Positions 1 to 7,305 of a stretch of 17,859 nucleotides of DNA are shown one piece after another (the first letter of the stretch is position 1; every line of letters starts with the position of its first letter). The stretch is taken from the NCBI GenBank assembly GCA_910586005.1, contig CAJUHG010000061.1:1-17859 (forward strand), read 5' to 3'. The position numbers and the translations under genes were made by a program. This stretch comes from an uncultured Lachnospiraceae bacterium. Lineage in GTDB: Bacteria > Bacillota > Clostridia > Lachnospirales > Lachnospiraceae. A model generated the notes under the pieces. That model was not told the origin of the DNA, did no database searches, and was given only the letters and a program-made list of their open reading frames with translations.

Positions 1-349
1 CTATGATGGAAATAAAGTTTATACGGGGGTATATATTGCAGTAAAAGAAAAGCGTTCTCTAAAGCTAACATTATATCTTCAATGGAATTTATATCGGTAT
101 GCTTTTGAATATTTGCATGTAAATAAGGTTTGTGAAGAGATATTTTCAGAGAATAAAGCAGTAAATCGAATGATGGATATGTGTGGCAGTAAACGAGAGG
201 GAGTGCTTCGCTCTCATATATGCAAAAATGGACAATATTATGATATGGTTGTCAGAGGAATTTTAAAAGAAGAATGGGATTCTATGAAAGATAATTTAAA
301 ATATGATAAAATTGTATTTGAGTTGAAAGAGGGAACAGAATGCTTTTAA
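1..349 (+). CDS. GNAT family N-acetyltransferase, C-terminal part (5' end outside window)
   Basis: The frame is open from base 2 with no start codon, so the gene begins before the window; about 115 C-terminal residues remain. Residues such as NKVCEEIFSENKAVNRM and the stretch KREGVLRSHICKNGQYYDMV match the last helix and strand of the GNAT fold as found in RimJ and PseH-type enzymes, where an acetyl group from acetyl-CoA is put on an amino group. The acetyl-CoA-binding motif lies upstream and cannot be checked. The neighbourhood of sugar-modifying and flagellar genes makes an amino-sugar N-acetyltransferase (PseH-like) the preferred guess, but a protein N-acetyltransferase cannot be excluded. 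The stop codon overlaps the start of the SDR gene by 10 bases, which implies translational coupling in one operon. Confidence 0.75.
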   Translation, partial: YDGNKVYTGVYIAVKEKRSLKLTLYLQWNLYRYAFEYLHVNKVCEEIFSENKAVNRMMDMCGSKREGVLRSHICKNGQYYDMVVRGILKEEWDSMKDNLKYDKIVFELKEGTECF

Positions 350-1089
350 AAGGGAAAAATGCTTTGGTCACTGGTTGTAATCGAGGAATAGGACAGGCTA
401 TTTTGCAGAAATTTGCAGAACATGGAGCAAATGTATTTGCACATGCTAGAACAAAAAATTTGGAATTTGAAGAAAATTGCAAAAAACTATCTAACACATA
501 TAAAGTTAAAATAGTACCTGTATATTTTGATGTTACAAAGGATGAAGAGGTAAAACGTGGCATAAAAGAAATAATAAGCCAAGAAAAAAGTATAGATATT
601 CTAGTAAATAATGTTGGAGCAGTCAATCAGGTAAAATTATTTCAAATGACTAATATACAAGAAATGAGAGAAGAATTTGAGATAAATTTTTTTGCACAGA
701 TGCAAATCACACAGATGATATCAAAAATTATGATAAGAAGGAAACAGGGAAGTATTATCAATATTTCTTCTTGTGCCGGCTTAGATGGAAATACAGGGAT
801 GTTAGAATATGTTTCTAGTAAAGCAGCAATGATAGGTGCAACAAAAAGACTTGCCATTGAACTTGGACATTATAATATACGTGTAAATTCTGTAGCTCCT
901 GGATTAACTGATACGCAGATGGGCGAAAAAATGAGTGAAAAATTACAAGAAGAGATGTTTCAGAGATTGGTAATCAAAAGAAAAGCCATGCCACAAGAAA
1001 TAGCAGATGCAGTAGTATTTTTTGCTTCTGATATGTCAACTTTTATTACAGGACAAACCTTGCGAGTAGATGGGGGAATGTTAAACTAA
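340..1089 (+). CDS. SDR family oxidoreductase (FabG-like)
   Basis: A 249-residue classical short-chain dehydrogenase/reductase of normal length. The Rossmann cofactor motif TGCNRGIG is at residues 11-18, the NNVGA structural motif at about 90-94, the catalytic serine at 144 (in NISSC), and the YxxxK pair at Tyr157 and Lys161. The C-terminal FITGQTLRVDGGM is typical of FabG-like reductases. Such enzymes reduce a keto group, or oxidise a hydroxyl, with NAD(P)H in the cytosol. The start is the ATG inside the end of the GNAT gene, preceded by a GAGGGA site. In this operon with a transketolase pair and an ACP, the substrate could be a 3-oxoacyl-ACP, a keto-sugar, or the ketol product of the transketolase. 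The sequence alone does not decide. It is unlikely to be the housekeeping FabG, because no other fatty-acid synthesis genes are near. Confidence 0.9.
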   Translation: MLLKGKNALVTGCNRGIGQAILQKFAEHGANVFAHARTKNLEFEENCKKLSNTYKVKIVPVYFDVTKDEEVKRGIKEIISQEKSIDILVNNVGAVNQVKLFQMTNIQEMREEFEINFFAQMQITQMISKIMIRRKQGSIINISSCAGLDGNTGMLEYVSSKAAMIGATKRLAIELGHYNIRVNSVAPGLTDTQMGEKMSEKLQEEMFQRLVIKRKAMPQEIADAVVFFASDMSTFITGQTLRVDGGMLN

Positions 1090-1168
1090 AAGATTTCATG
1101 AGAGATATCAATAGGATATTAGCATAAGTCGAATGGATAAAAAGGTCAAATGAAAAGATTTCATGAGA
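1088..1168 (+). repeat. Pair of exact 16-base direct repeats
   Basis: AAAAGATTTCATGAGA occurs at 1088-1103, starting in the SDR stop codon, and again at 1153-1168, with 49 bases between. This fills most of the gap before the transketolase gene. It could be a small duplication or scar of an excision. No function is evident. Confidence 0.6.
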
Positions 1169-1204
1169 TAAATCAGAGTGATACTAGTTAGAGGAGCAGG
1201 AAAA

Positions 1205-2026
1205 ATGAATATTAATTTAATAAATAATGCATGTAGAGAAATGAGGAAAGATTGTCTTATTATGGCAAAAGCTGCTGGGAAGCAAGGATTCCATTTTGGT
1301 GCATCGTTCTCTATGATTGAAATAGCAGCTTCTTTATACTTACAGGTAATGAATATTAACAAAAATATGTTACATGATGAAAATAGAGATAGATTTATTT
1401 TAAGCAAAGGTCATGGTGTTCCAGCAGTTTATGCAGCATTAAAGCAAATTGGAGTTTTAACAGAGCAAGACTTATATACTTTTAAAAAAGATGAAACCAT
1501 GTTATATGGACATCCCTGCAAAAATCAAGATTTGGGAATTGAATTTTCATCAGGAAGTTTAGGACAGGGACTTTCCTTTGCTGTTGGCATTGCATTGGCA
1601 TTAAAGCGCAAAGAAAAAAATGTTTCTAGGGTTTTTGTAGTTTTAGGAGATGGAGAATGTAATGAAGGAGCAGTCTGGGAAGCTGCTATGACAGCTTCAA
1701 AATATCATCTAGATAATTTAATTGCAATTATAGATTATAATCATTTACAATATGATGGAGAAACACAAAACATAATGCCAATGGGACAAATAGAAGAGAA
1801 ATGGAAAAGTTTTGGATGGGAAACACAAACTATTGATGGACATAAGGTTGAGCAGTGCTGTGAGGCATTTTCAGCGAAATCTTCCCATCCAAAAGTTGTA
1901 ATTGCTGATACAGTCAAAGGAAAGGGAATTTCTTTTATGGAACATATCCCTTCTTGGCATTTTGGAATCATGACAGAAAAAGAAGAAAAAATAGCCTGGG
2001 AGGAGATTGAGGGAGATGAAAATTGA
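1205..2026 (+). CDS. Transketolase, N-terminal (ThDP-binding) subunit
   Basis: A 273-residue protein equal to the first half of a full transketolase. Visible motifs are FILSKGHG (residues 64-71), SSGSLGQGLSFAVGIA (115-130) and the thiamine-diphosphate signature GDGECNEG beginning at 148 and closing with DYN at 177-179. Full transketolases have about 650 residues in one chain; here the pyrimidine-binding half is the next gene, as in known two-gene transketolases of Firmicutes and archaea. The enzyme transfers a two-carbon ketol from a ketose phosphate to an aldehyde. The start is the ATG at 1205, eight bases or less behind the GAGGAG site; a GTG in frame at 1178 lacks a ribosome site. Placement between an SDR and an ACP gene argues for a specialised, not a pentose-phosphate, role. 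Confidence 0.9.
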   Translation: MNINLINNACREMRKDCLIMAKAAGKQGFHFGASFSMIEIAASLYLQVMNINKNMLHDENRDRFILSKGHGVPAVYAALKQIGVLTEQDLYTFKKDETMLYGHPCKNQDLGIEFSSGSLGQGLSFAVGIALALKRKEKNVSRVFVVLGDGECNEGAVWEAAMTASKYHLDNLIAIIDYNHLQYDGETQNIMPMGQIEEKWKSFGWETQTIDGHKVEQCCEAFSAKSSHPKVVIADTVKGKGISFMEHIPSWHFGIMTEKEEKIAWEEIEGDEN

Positions 2027-2978
2027 TAAAAAATCAGCAAGAATGTGGTCTATGATTGGTCCTACAGGTTTGTTTGGTGTTATCATGAATGAATTGGCCA
2101 AAGAAAATGATAAATTATCTGTTGTTACAGCCGATTTAAGTACCTTTTCAGGATTAGATAGATTTGGTAAAGAATATCCAGATAAAATTTATAATGTAGG
2201 AATTGCAGAACAAAATATGATGGGAATTGCTGCAGGTTTAGCACAAGAGGGATTGACTGTATTTGCAGCCACATATGCCTCTTTTCTGGTAACAAGATCT
2301 TTAGATCAATTGAGAATTTCTATGGGATATATGAATTTACCAATAAATTTGGTGGGATTAACTGCAGGATATGCTTCAGGTATTTTAGGTGCTACTCATA
2401 TGGCCTTAGAAGATATTGCAATTTTACGTTCTATTCCTAATATTACAATTTTATCACCAGCAGATTGTGTAGAAGCAGTAAAATGTATGGAAGCTGTTAG
2501 CAATTATCCTAAACCTGTATATATACGTCTTACAGGGACAGCTAGAATGCCAATGATATACTTACAAGATTATAATTATCAGATAGGCAAGAATCAGATA
2601 TTAAGAGAAGGAACAGATATTTCTATTTTAGCAACAGGCTCTATGGTATCTACAGCAATACAAGTATCTGAACAATTAGAAACATTTGGCATTAGTGCAG
2701 AGGTAATCAATATTCATACCATAAAACCTTTTGATTTAGAAGTACTGAAGAATAGAAAAAATAGAAGCTTGATTGTGACAGTAGAAGAACACAGTATAAT
2801 AGGCGGGTTAGGAACCATCGTAGCAGAAGAAATGATAAATCTTAATTATTCAACAAAATTGCTTAAGATTGGAATAGAAGAAGGATACTTGCATGCAGCA
2901 AGTTATACTTCCTTATTGGAAAAAAGTGGATTAACGAAAGAACATATTTTAGAGCGAATATTGTCCGTTTTAAAATGA
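2016..2978 (+). CDS. Transketolase, C-terminal subunit
   Basis: A 320-residue partner of the preceding gene, carrying the pyrimidine-binding and C-terminal transketolase domains. The catalytic glutamate that activates ThDP lies in VGIAEQNM (Glu65). The loop GILGATHMALEDIA holds the His of the usual GxTH motif, and IHTIKPFD with VTVEEHSIIGGLG marks the C-terminal domain. The ATG at 2016 follows GGGAGGAG (1998-2005) and overlaps the end of the N-subunit gene by 11 bases, so the two chains are probably made in equal amounts and assemble as an alpha2beta2 enzyme. A 1-deoxyxylulose-phosphate synthase is less likely, because that enzyme is normally one chain of about 620 residues. Confidence 0.9.
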   Translation: MKIDKKSARMWSMIGPTGLFGVIMNELAKENDKLSVVTADLSTFSGLDRFGKEYPDKIYNVGIAEQNMMGIAAGLAQEGLTVFAATYASFLVTRSLDQLRISMGYMNLPINLVGLTAGYASGILGATHMALEDIAILRSIPNITILSPADCVEAVKCMEAVSNYPKPVYIRLTGTARMPMIYLQDYNYQIGKNQILREGTDISILATGSMVSTAIQVSEQLETFGISAEVINIHTIKPFDLEVLKNRKNRSLIVTVEEHSIIGGLGTIVAEEMINLNYSTKLLKIGIEEGYLHAASYTSLLEKSGLTKEHILERILSVLK

Positions 2979-3021
2979 TAAATATTTAAAATGGGATCAC
3001 TTAGGAGTGGAGGAGATAAAA

Positions 3022-3261
3022 ATGACAAATTTAGAAAAATATAAGAATGCTTTTGTAACAGGATTAGAATTGCCAATAGAAAAGGTGGTTTCAGGTTTAA
3101 AGTATCAAAGTATTGAAAATTGGGATTCTGTAGGTCATATGGCTTTAATTGCAGAATTGGAAGATGCGTTTGATATTATGTTTGAAACAGAAGATATTAT
3201 TGAGTTTAGTTCTTATGAGAAAGGAATAGAAATTTTAAAAAATTATGAAATTGAAATTTAA
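3022..3261 (+). CDS. Acyl carrier protein
   Basis: A 79-residue acidic protein of normal ACP length. The phosphopantetheine attachment serine is Ser36 in ENWDSVGHMALI, the usual DSxxxx motif at the start of helix II, and the later acidic helix (EDAFDIMFETEDI) fits the partner-binding face. The start is the ATG at 3022 with GGAGG about eight bases before it. A GTG at 3007 in the same frame lies in front of the ribosome site and is unlikely. It sits 43 bases after the transketolase pair and is the last gene before a strong terminator. It is more likely a dedicated carrier for this pathway than the fatty-acid AcpP, since it has DSVGHM in place of the usual DSLDxVE-type sequence and lies among glycan genes. 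A peptidyl-type carrier role is also possible. Confidence 0.9.
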   Translation: MTNLEKYKNAFVTGLELPIEKVVSGLKYQSIENWDSVGHMALIAELEDAFDIMFETEDIIEFSSYEKGIEILKNYEIEI

Positions 3262-3303
3262 GTGATGAAAAGGTCATTGAATAGGATTTTAATTGTTAGC
3301 CAT

Positions 3304-3358
3304 AAAACATCCCTATGAGAAATTAAGTAATATTGATTTCTTATAGAGATGTTTTTTT
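3304..3358 (+). terminator. Rho-independent terminator after the ACP gene
   Basis: A 20-base left arm (3304-3323, AAAACATCCCTATGAGAAAT) pairs with 3336-3355, with one C-A mismatch and one G-U pair. The loop is 12 bases and the right arm runs into a T-tract. It ends the transcript that includes the transketolase and ACP genes. Confidence 0.8.
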
Positions 3359-3391
3359 CTTCTATAGAAACTATTTTATTAGGCTCTTTTT

Positions 3392-3529
3392 ATGATAACC
3401 ATAGAAACTTTTGTAGAAATTTTAGCAAAGTGTGTTTTCTGTGGTTTATATTTGCTTTTTATAGTTTCTTTGTTGCTTTTTTACTATGTATTTAGTAAAA
3501 TTTATAATATAATCAAAAGAAACAAATAA
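3392..3529 (+). CDS. Possible small single-pass membrane protein (45 aa)
   Basis: An ATG at 3392 opens a 45-codon frame ending at TAA 3527-3529. The peptide begins MITIETFVEILAK, has a hydrophobic core (CVFCGLYLLFIVSLLLFYYVF, residues about 14-34) and ends in a basic tail, KIYNIIKRNK, as expected for one membrane span with the C-terminus inside. A weak AGG lies eight bases before the start. The frame would be stop-free by chance only rarely in such AT-rich DNA, but T-rich DNA also gives hydrophobic codons for free, and the candidate promoter for the next gene lies inside it. I do not recognise the protein. Treat it as a candidate only. Confidence 0.3.
   Translation: MITIETFVEILAKCVFCGLYLLFIVSLLLFYYVFSKIYNIIKRNK
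3480..3508 (+). promoter_or_regulatory. Candidate sigma-A promoter for the AMP-ligase/LuxE/LuxC unit
   Basis: TTTACT at 3480-3485 and TATAAT at 3503-3508 are separated by 17 bases. A second, overlapping TATAAT is at 3508-3513. This would start a transcript about 90 bases before the ATG at 3608, after the terminator that closes the first transcript. Confidence 0.5.
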
Positions 3530-3588
3530 CAAATATATAAGTTAAAAAATAAAAGGAAACAAATATATAAATCAAAAAATAAATTGAA
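3529..3588 (+). repeat. Two-copy 30-base tandem repeat in the leader of the AMP-ligase gene
   Basis: Copies at 3529-3558 and 3559-3588 both start ACAAATATATAA and share the AAAAAATAAA core, with about four differences in 30 bases. A third partial start (AC then TTATAAGGAG) follows and holds the ribosome site. The very A-rich tract could be an unstructured leader that helps ribosome entry, or a slippage-prone repeat. Confidence 0.6.
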
Positions 3589-3607
3589 ACTTATAAGGAG
3601 TACTGAT

Positions 3608-5023
3608 ATGAATTTTTATACAGATTTAGAGCAATATCATGAACGAATAGCGATTATTACAGAAGGTGGAGAGAGATTATCCTATCAACAGTTTTTAGAA
3701 GAAGGAGATCAATTGATGACAAATTTACCAGAAAGAAAAGTTCTTTTTCTGGTTTGTAGAAATTGTCTAGAATCAGTATGTGCATATATTGCAGCACTTC
3801 GAAAGGGAATTGTTCCAGTTATGATCAATGCGGGAATAGATGCATCATTGTTTCAACATCTTTATGAAGCTTATCATCCTTCTTATATTTTTGCACCACA
3901 AGAATGGAAAATACTTGAAAATCTAACTTTACAAGAGATGGACAAATATCGCTCGTTTGTGATGTGTCAAACTTCATGGAAAGAATCCTATGAGATACAT
4001 CCAGACTTAGCTCTTTTGTTGACAACATCAGGGAGTACAGGAAGCCCCAAATTAGTGCGTCAGTCTTATAAAAATATTGTGTCAAATGCCAACTCTATTG
4101 CTGAATATTTAGAGATACAACCAGAGGATTGTGCAATTACTACAATGCCTATGAGTTATACTTATTGCTTATCTATTATCAATAGTCATCTTCTGCGAGG
4201 TGCAACGGTTATTATGAATGATTATTCCATTGTACAGAAAGAGTTTTGGACTTTAATGAAAGAAGAAAAACCAACTACATTTGGTGGGGTTCCATTTATT
4301 TATGAACAGTTGAAAACTTTGCGTTTTGCAAGAATGAATCTTCCTACATTAAAGTATCTGACTCAGGCAGGCGGTAAGCTCTCGAAGGAAATGGCAGAAG
4401 AATTTTATACAATCTGTAAAGAAAAAAATATGAAGTTTATTGTTATGTATGGACAAACAGAAGCAACAGCTAGGATGTCATATCTTCCTTGGGAATATGC
4501 AAAAGAGAAAGCAGGAAGTATTGGAATTGCTATTCCTGGTGGAGAATTTTCACTGATTGATGCAGAAGATAAGGAAATAAAAGAAGCAGATGTAACAGGA
4601 GAATTAGTGTATCGTGGGGATAATGTAACTTTGGGATATGCAGAAAGTGATAGAGATTTAGCCAAGGGTGATGAGAGGCATGGAATATTGTATACAGGAG
4701 ATATGGCAAAGCGTGATAAGGATGGATTTTATTATATTGTTGGGAGGAAAAAGCGCTTTTTGAAGTTGTTTGGAAATCGAGTAAATTTAGATGAAGTAGA
4801 AATGATATTAAAAAAACAAGGTTATTCTTGTGTATGTGCCGGAGTGGATGATAAACTTAGCATTTATACCACAGATCAGGATGTTGCAATACATGAGGAA
4901 ATGAAAAAATATATTGGTCTTGTACTTGGATTACATGTAAAAGGTTTTGAAGTAAAATATATAGAGGAAATTCCAAGAAATGACTCTGGAAAAGTAGCCT
5001 ATTCCATGTTAGATTCTATTTGA
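3608..5023 (+). CDS. ANL-superfamily AMP-dependent acyl ligase
   Basis: A 471-residue adenylate-forming enzyme. The phosphate-binding loop TTSGSTGSPK is at 139-148, YGQTEA at 281-286, GELVYRGDNVTLGY near 331-344, YTGD at 362-365, the hinge GRKKRFLKLFGNRVNLDEVE at 379-398 and the catalytic A10 lysine Lys462 in PRNDSGKVAY. It should activate a carboxylic acid as acyl-AMP and hand it to CoA or a phosphopantetheine thiol in the cytosol. No carrier domain is fused, so the separate ACP upstream is a natural acceptor. The start is the ATG at 3608, seven bases after AAGGAG; a TTG at 3584 in frame lies in front of that site. At about 470 residues it is shorter than acetyl-CoA synthetases and closer to the stand-alone acyl-ACP or amino-acid ligases of secondary metabolism. 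The substrate cannot be read from the sequence. Confidence 0.88.
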   Translation: MNFYTDLEQYHERIAIITEGGERLSYQQFLEEGDQLMTNLPERKVLFLVCRNCLESVCAYIAALRKGIVPVMINAGIDASLFQHLYEAYHPSYIFAPQEWKILENLTLQEMDKYRSFVMCQTSWKESYEIHPDLALLLTTSGSTGSPKLVRQSYKNIVSNANSIAEYLEIQPEDCAITTMPMSYTYCLSIINSHLLRGATVIMNDYSIVQKEFWTLMKEEKPTTFGGVPFIYEQLKTLRFARMNLPTLKYLTQAGGKLSKEMAEEFYTICKEKNMKFIVMYGQTEATARMSYLPWEYAKEKAGSIGIAIPGGEFSLIDAEDKEIKEADVTGELVYRGDNVTLGYAESDRDLAKGDERHGILYTGDMAKRDKDGFYYIVGRKKRFLKLFGNRVNLDEVEMILKKQGYSCVCAGVDDKLSIYTTDQDVAIHEEMKKYIGLVLGLHVKGFEVKYIEEIPRNDSGKVAYSMLDSI

Positions 5024-5054
5024 CAAGTTGACAAGTACATTGTGGGAGGAAAAA

Positions 5055-6134
5055 ATGGAGATTCGTAAAGAATTAGAAGGAAAAAAACCATATGAATTGC
5101 CAAGACAAGAAAAAAGAAACTATTATAGTCAGATTATGCAGGCTTTAACACAAAAGCATTATAATCACTGTAAACAGTATCAAAATATGTTAAAAATAAT
5201 AAATTTTAATTTGGAAGAAGCACATGAGCCAGAGGAGTATCCCTTTCTTCCAGTGCGTCTTTTTAAGGAATTAGAGTTGAGAAGTGTACCAAAGACAGAA
5301 ATTGTTAAGACAATGACATCTTCTGGGACTACAGGACAACAAGTTTCAAAAATTTATTTGGATAAGCAAACTTCCATGAATCAATCGGCTGCATTAATTA
5401 GAATATCAGCAGATATGCTTGGGAGTAAACGATTCCCTATGTTGATTATTGATACAAAAAGTGTGATTAAGGATAGAAAAATGTTTTCTGCAAGAGGAGC
5501 AGGGATTCTTGGTTTTTCTATGTTAGGAAGAGATACCACCTATGCATTGAATGAGAAGATGCAATTAGATTTTGAGACAGTAGAAGCTTTTTTAGAAAAA
5601 CATCAGGGAAAAAGTATTTTGTTGTTTGGATTTACTTATATGATATGGGAACATTTTTATAAAGTTCTTAAATCTAGTTCTAGAAAACTAGACCTTTCAA
5701 AAGGAATTTTATTACATGGTGGTGGATTTAAAAAATTAGCAGCAGAAGCAGTAGATAATGAAACTTATAAACAGTGCTTAAAGGAAGTATGTGGTATTGA
5801 GCGTGTTTGCAATTATTATGGAATGGTAGAGCAGACCGGCTCCATTTTTATGGAATGTGAGTGTGGGCGTTTGCATGCTTCTAATTATTCTGATATTATT
5901 ATTAGAAATCCTAAGGACTTTTCTGTATGCGCTCAAGGAGAAACAGGACTGATACAACTTTTATCTGTATTGCCAGATAGTTACCCAGGGCATAGTATAT
6001 TGTCAGAAGATTTGGGACAAATCATAGGAGAAGATGATTGTCCTTGTGGAAGAAAAGGAAAAACATTCCGTATTTTGGGAAGAATACAGAAAGCAGAAGT
6101 TAGGGGGTGCAGTGATACTTATGAAAAATCTTGA
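5055..6134 (+). CDS. LuxE-like acyl-protein synthetase
   Basis: A 359-residue protein of the LuxE/acyl-protein synthetase family. The adenylate loop TSSGTTGQQ is at about residues 88-96, followed by HGGGFKK, a YGMVEQTG signature, a cysteine-rich ECECGR/CPCGRKGK section and the family's typical end GRIQKAEVRGCSDTY. LuxE activates a fatty acid as acyl-AMP, takes it on its own cysteine and passes it to the LuxC reductase. The start is the ATG at 5055, behind GGGAGG; a TTG at 5028 in frame lacks a site. The gene begins 31 bases after the AMP-ligase and overlaps the LuxC gene, so the three form one transcript. No luxAB or luxD genes are present, so bioluminescence is not suggested. It is a reductive module used for another product. 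Confidence 0.85.
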   Translation: MEIRKELEGKKPYELPRQEKRNYYSQIMQALTQKHYNHCKQYQNMLKIINFNLEEAHEPEEYPFLPVRLFKELELRSVPKTEIVKTMTSSGTTGQQVSKIYLDKQTSMNQSAALIRISADMLGSKRFPMLIIDTKSVIKDRKMFSARGAGILGFSMLGRDTTYALNEKMQLDFETVEAFLEKHQGKSILLFGFTYMIWEHFYKVLKSSSRKLDLSKGILLHGGGFKKLAAEAVDNETYKQCLKEVCGIERVCNYYGMVEQTGSIFMECECGRLHASNYSDIIIRNPKDFSVCAQGETGLIQLLSVLPDSYPGHSILSEDLGQIIGEDDCPCGRKGKTFRILGRIQKAEVRGCSDTYEKS

Positions 6135-7305
6135 TATTGATTGGTTAGCTGGAAATACAGAGATAATAGTGCATCCATTACAGCCATATAGTGACCTTGT
6201 TGTTTATTTTTTAGATGAGTTATCAGGAATTTTGAGAAAGCAAGCAATACAGGAGAAACTTCCAGATGTGCAATCTCTTGCATTTTGGTGTCGTAAGAGT
6301 CATATTCTAAAATTAAAGGAAAAGGCTAATAATCATAATAGTTTGGGGCGAGGGCTTGTGTTTCATATTACTCCATCAAATGTACCAGTTAATTTTGCAT
6401 TTTCTTTTTTCTTTGGCTTGTTATCAGGAAATGCAAATATTGTACGAGTTCCCTCTAAAGACTTTCATCAGGTAAATCTTATTTGTCATGCAGTGAAAAT
6501 GCTTTTTGAGAAACCAGAATATATGACACTAAAAGAGAGCAATGCACTGATTAGATATGGGCATAATCAAGAAATTACAGATAGTTTGTCAAAGAAGGCG
6601 GATATGCGTGTGATATGGGGAGGAGATGGCACAATCGCTCAGATTCGAAAGTCGCCACTAAAAGCAAAGGCGGGAGAAATTGTATTTGCAGATCGTTTTT
6701 CTCTTGGAATATTAGATAGTGACGCTGTTTTAAGAACATCTGAAGCAGAGTGTACTCAATTGGCAAGATACTTTTATAATGATACTTATTTGATGGACCA
6801 AAATGCTTGTTCTACTCCACATCTTTTGCTTTGGCTTGGTAAGGAAAAAGAGGCTGCACAAGAAAAATTTTGGAAAGCTGTATTTTTAGAGGCTCAAAAA
6901 TATAATTTAGAGCCTATTAAAGTAGTAGATAAATATACAGATTTATGTATTGCTGCTATGAAAAATTCTTCTGGAATTAAAAAAATTACACAATGGGAAA
7001 ATCTGTTATATACTATTGATATGGATATGCTTCCTGAAGATATCTGTACTTTACGTGGAAGATTTGGAATGTTTTATCAATATGCACTGAAAAATCTTCA
7101 GGAACTTGCTCCTTTTATTCAGGAGCGAGTGCAAACTTTATTGTATTATGGACTAGATGCACAAGAATTAATGAATTTTGTACTTAATAACCATTTGCAG
7201 GGAATTGATAGAATTGTTCCTTTTGGAAATTCTCTGGATATGGATGTTTTTTGGGATGGATATGATATTGTTGGACAACTTAGTAGAAATATTTGCTTCA
7301 AGTAA
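6112..7305 (+). CDS. LuxC-like acyl-CoA/acyl-protein reductase
   Basis: About 397 residues of the LuxC family, a branch of the aldehyde dehydrogenase fold that reduces an enzyme-bound acyl thioester to an aldehyde with NADPH. GRGLVFHITPSNVPVNFA (about 79-96) is the family's nucleotide-binding region, SGNANIVRVPSKD follows, and the catalytic cysteine is Cys233 in DQNACSTPH. The start is uncertain: GTG at 6112 lies well behind AGGGGG (6102-6107), while the ATG at 6121 is nine bases further on. Either start overlaps the LuxE gene, which implies coupling. LuxE and LuxC normally form a fatty-acid reductase complex, so the joint product should be a free or sugar-bound aldehyde. A large intergenic terminator follows. 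Confidence 0.87.
   Translation: MILMKNLDIDWLAGNTEIIVHPLQPYSDLVVYFLDELSGILRKQAIQEKLPDVQSLAFWCRKSHILKLKEKANNHNSLGRGLVFHITPSNVPVNFAFSFFFGLLSGNANIVRVPSKDFHQVNLICHAVKMLFEKPEYMTLKESNALIRYGHNQEITDSLSKKADMRVIWGGDGTIAQIRKSPLKAKAGEIVFADRFSLGILDSDAVLRTSEAECTQLARYFYNDTYLMDQNACSTPHLLLWLGKEKEAAQEKFWKAVFLEAQKYNLEPIKVVDKYTDLCIAAMKNSSGIKKITQWENLLYTIDMDMLPEDICTLRGRFGMFYQYALKNLQELAPFIQERVQTLLYYGLDAQELMNFVLNNHLQGIDRIVPFGNSLDMDVFWDGYDIVGQLSRNICFK

Larger units (their letters stand above)
3262..3607 (+). other. Intergenic region with terminator, small ORF, promoter and tandem repeat
   Basis: This stretch of about 345 bases between the ACP and AMP-ligase genes has no long ORF. It contains the terminator at 3304-3358, a possible 45-codon membrane-peptide ORF at 3392-3529, a candidate vegetative promoter at 3480-3508 and a 30-base tandem repeat at 3529-3588 that forms the leader of the AMP-ligase gene. 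The first part is strongly T-rich on the + strand. Confidence 0.6.

Noticed and set aside
282..2101. Several - strand frames of 70-115 codons opposite the SDR and transketolase genes
   Set aside because: They lie fully within well-supported genes on the other strand, lack ribosome sites and give low-complexity hydrophobic products typical of antisense AT-rich DNA.
3022..3261. Housekeeping AcpP of fatty-acid synthesis
   Set aside because: No fab genes are near, and the serine motif DSVGHM differs from the usual DSLDxVE form; a dedicated carrier fits better.
3529..3588. CRISPR-like repeat
   Set aside because: Only two copies, directly abutting with no spacers; it is a plain tandem repeat.
5055..7305. 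A bioluminescence (lux) operon
   Set aside because: No luciferase or luxD gene; only the reductase branch is present.
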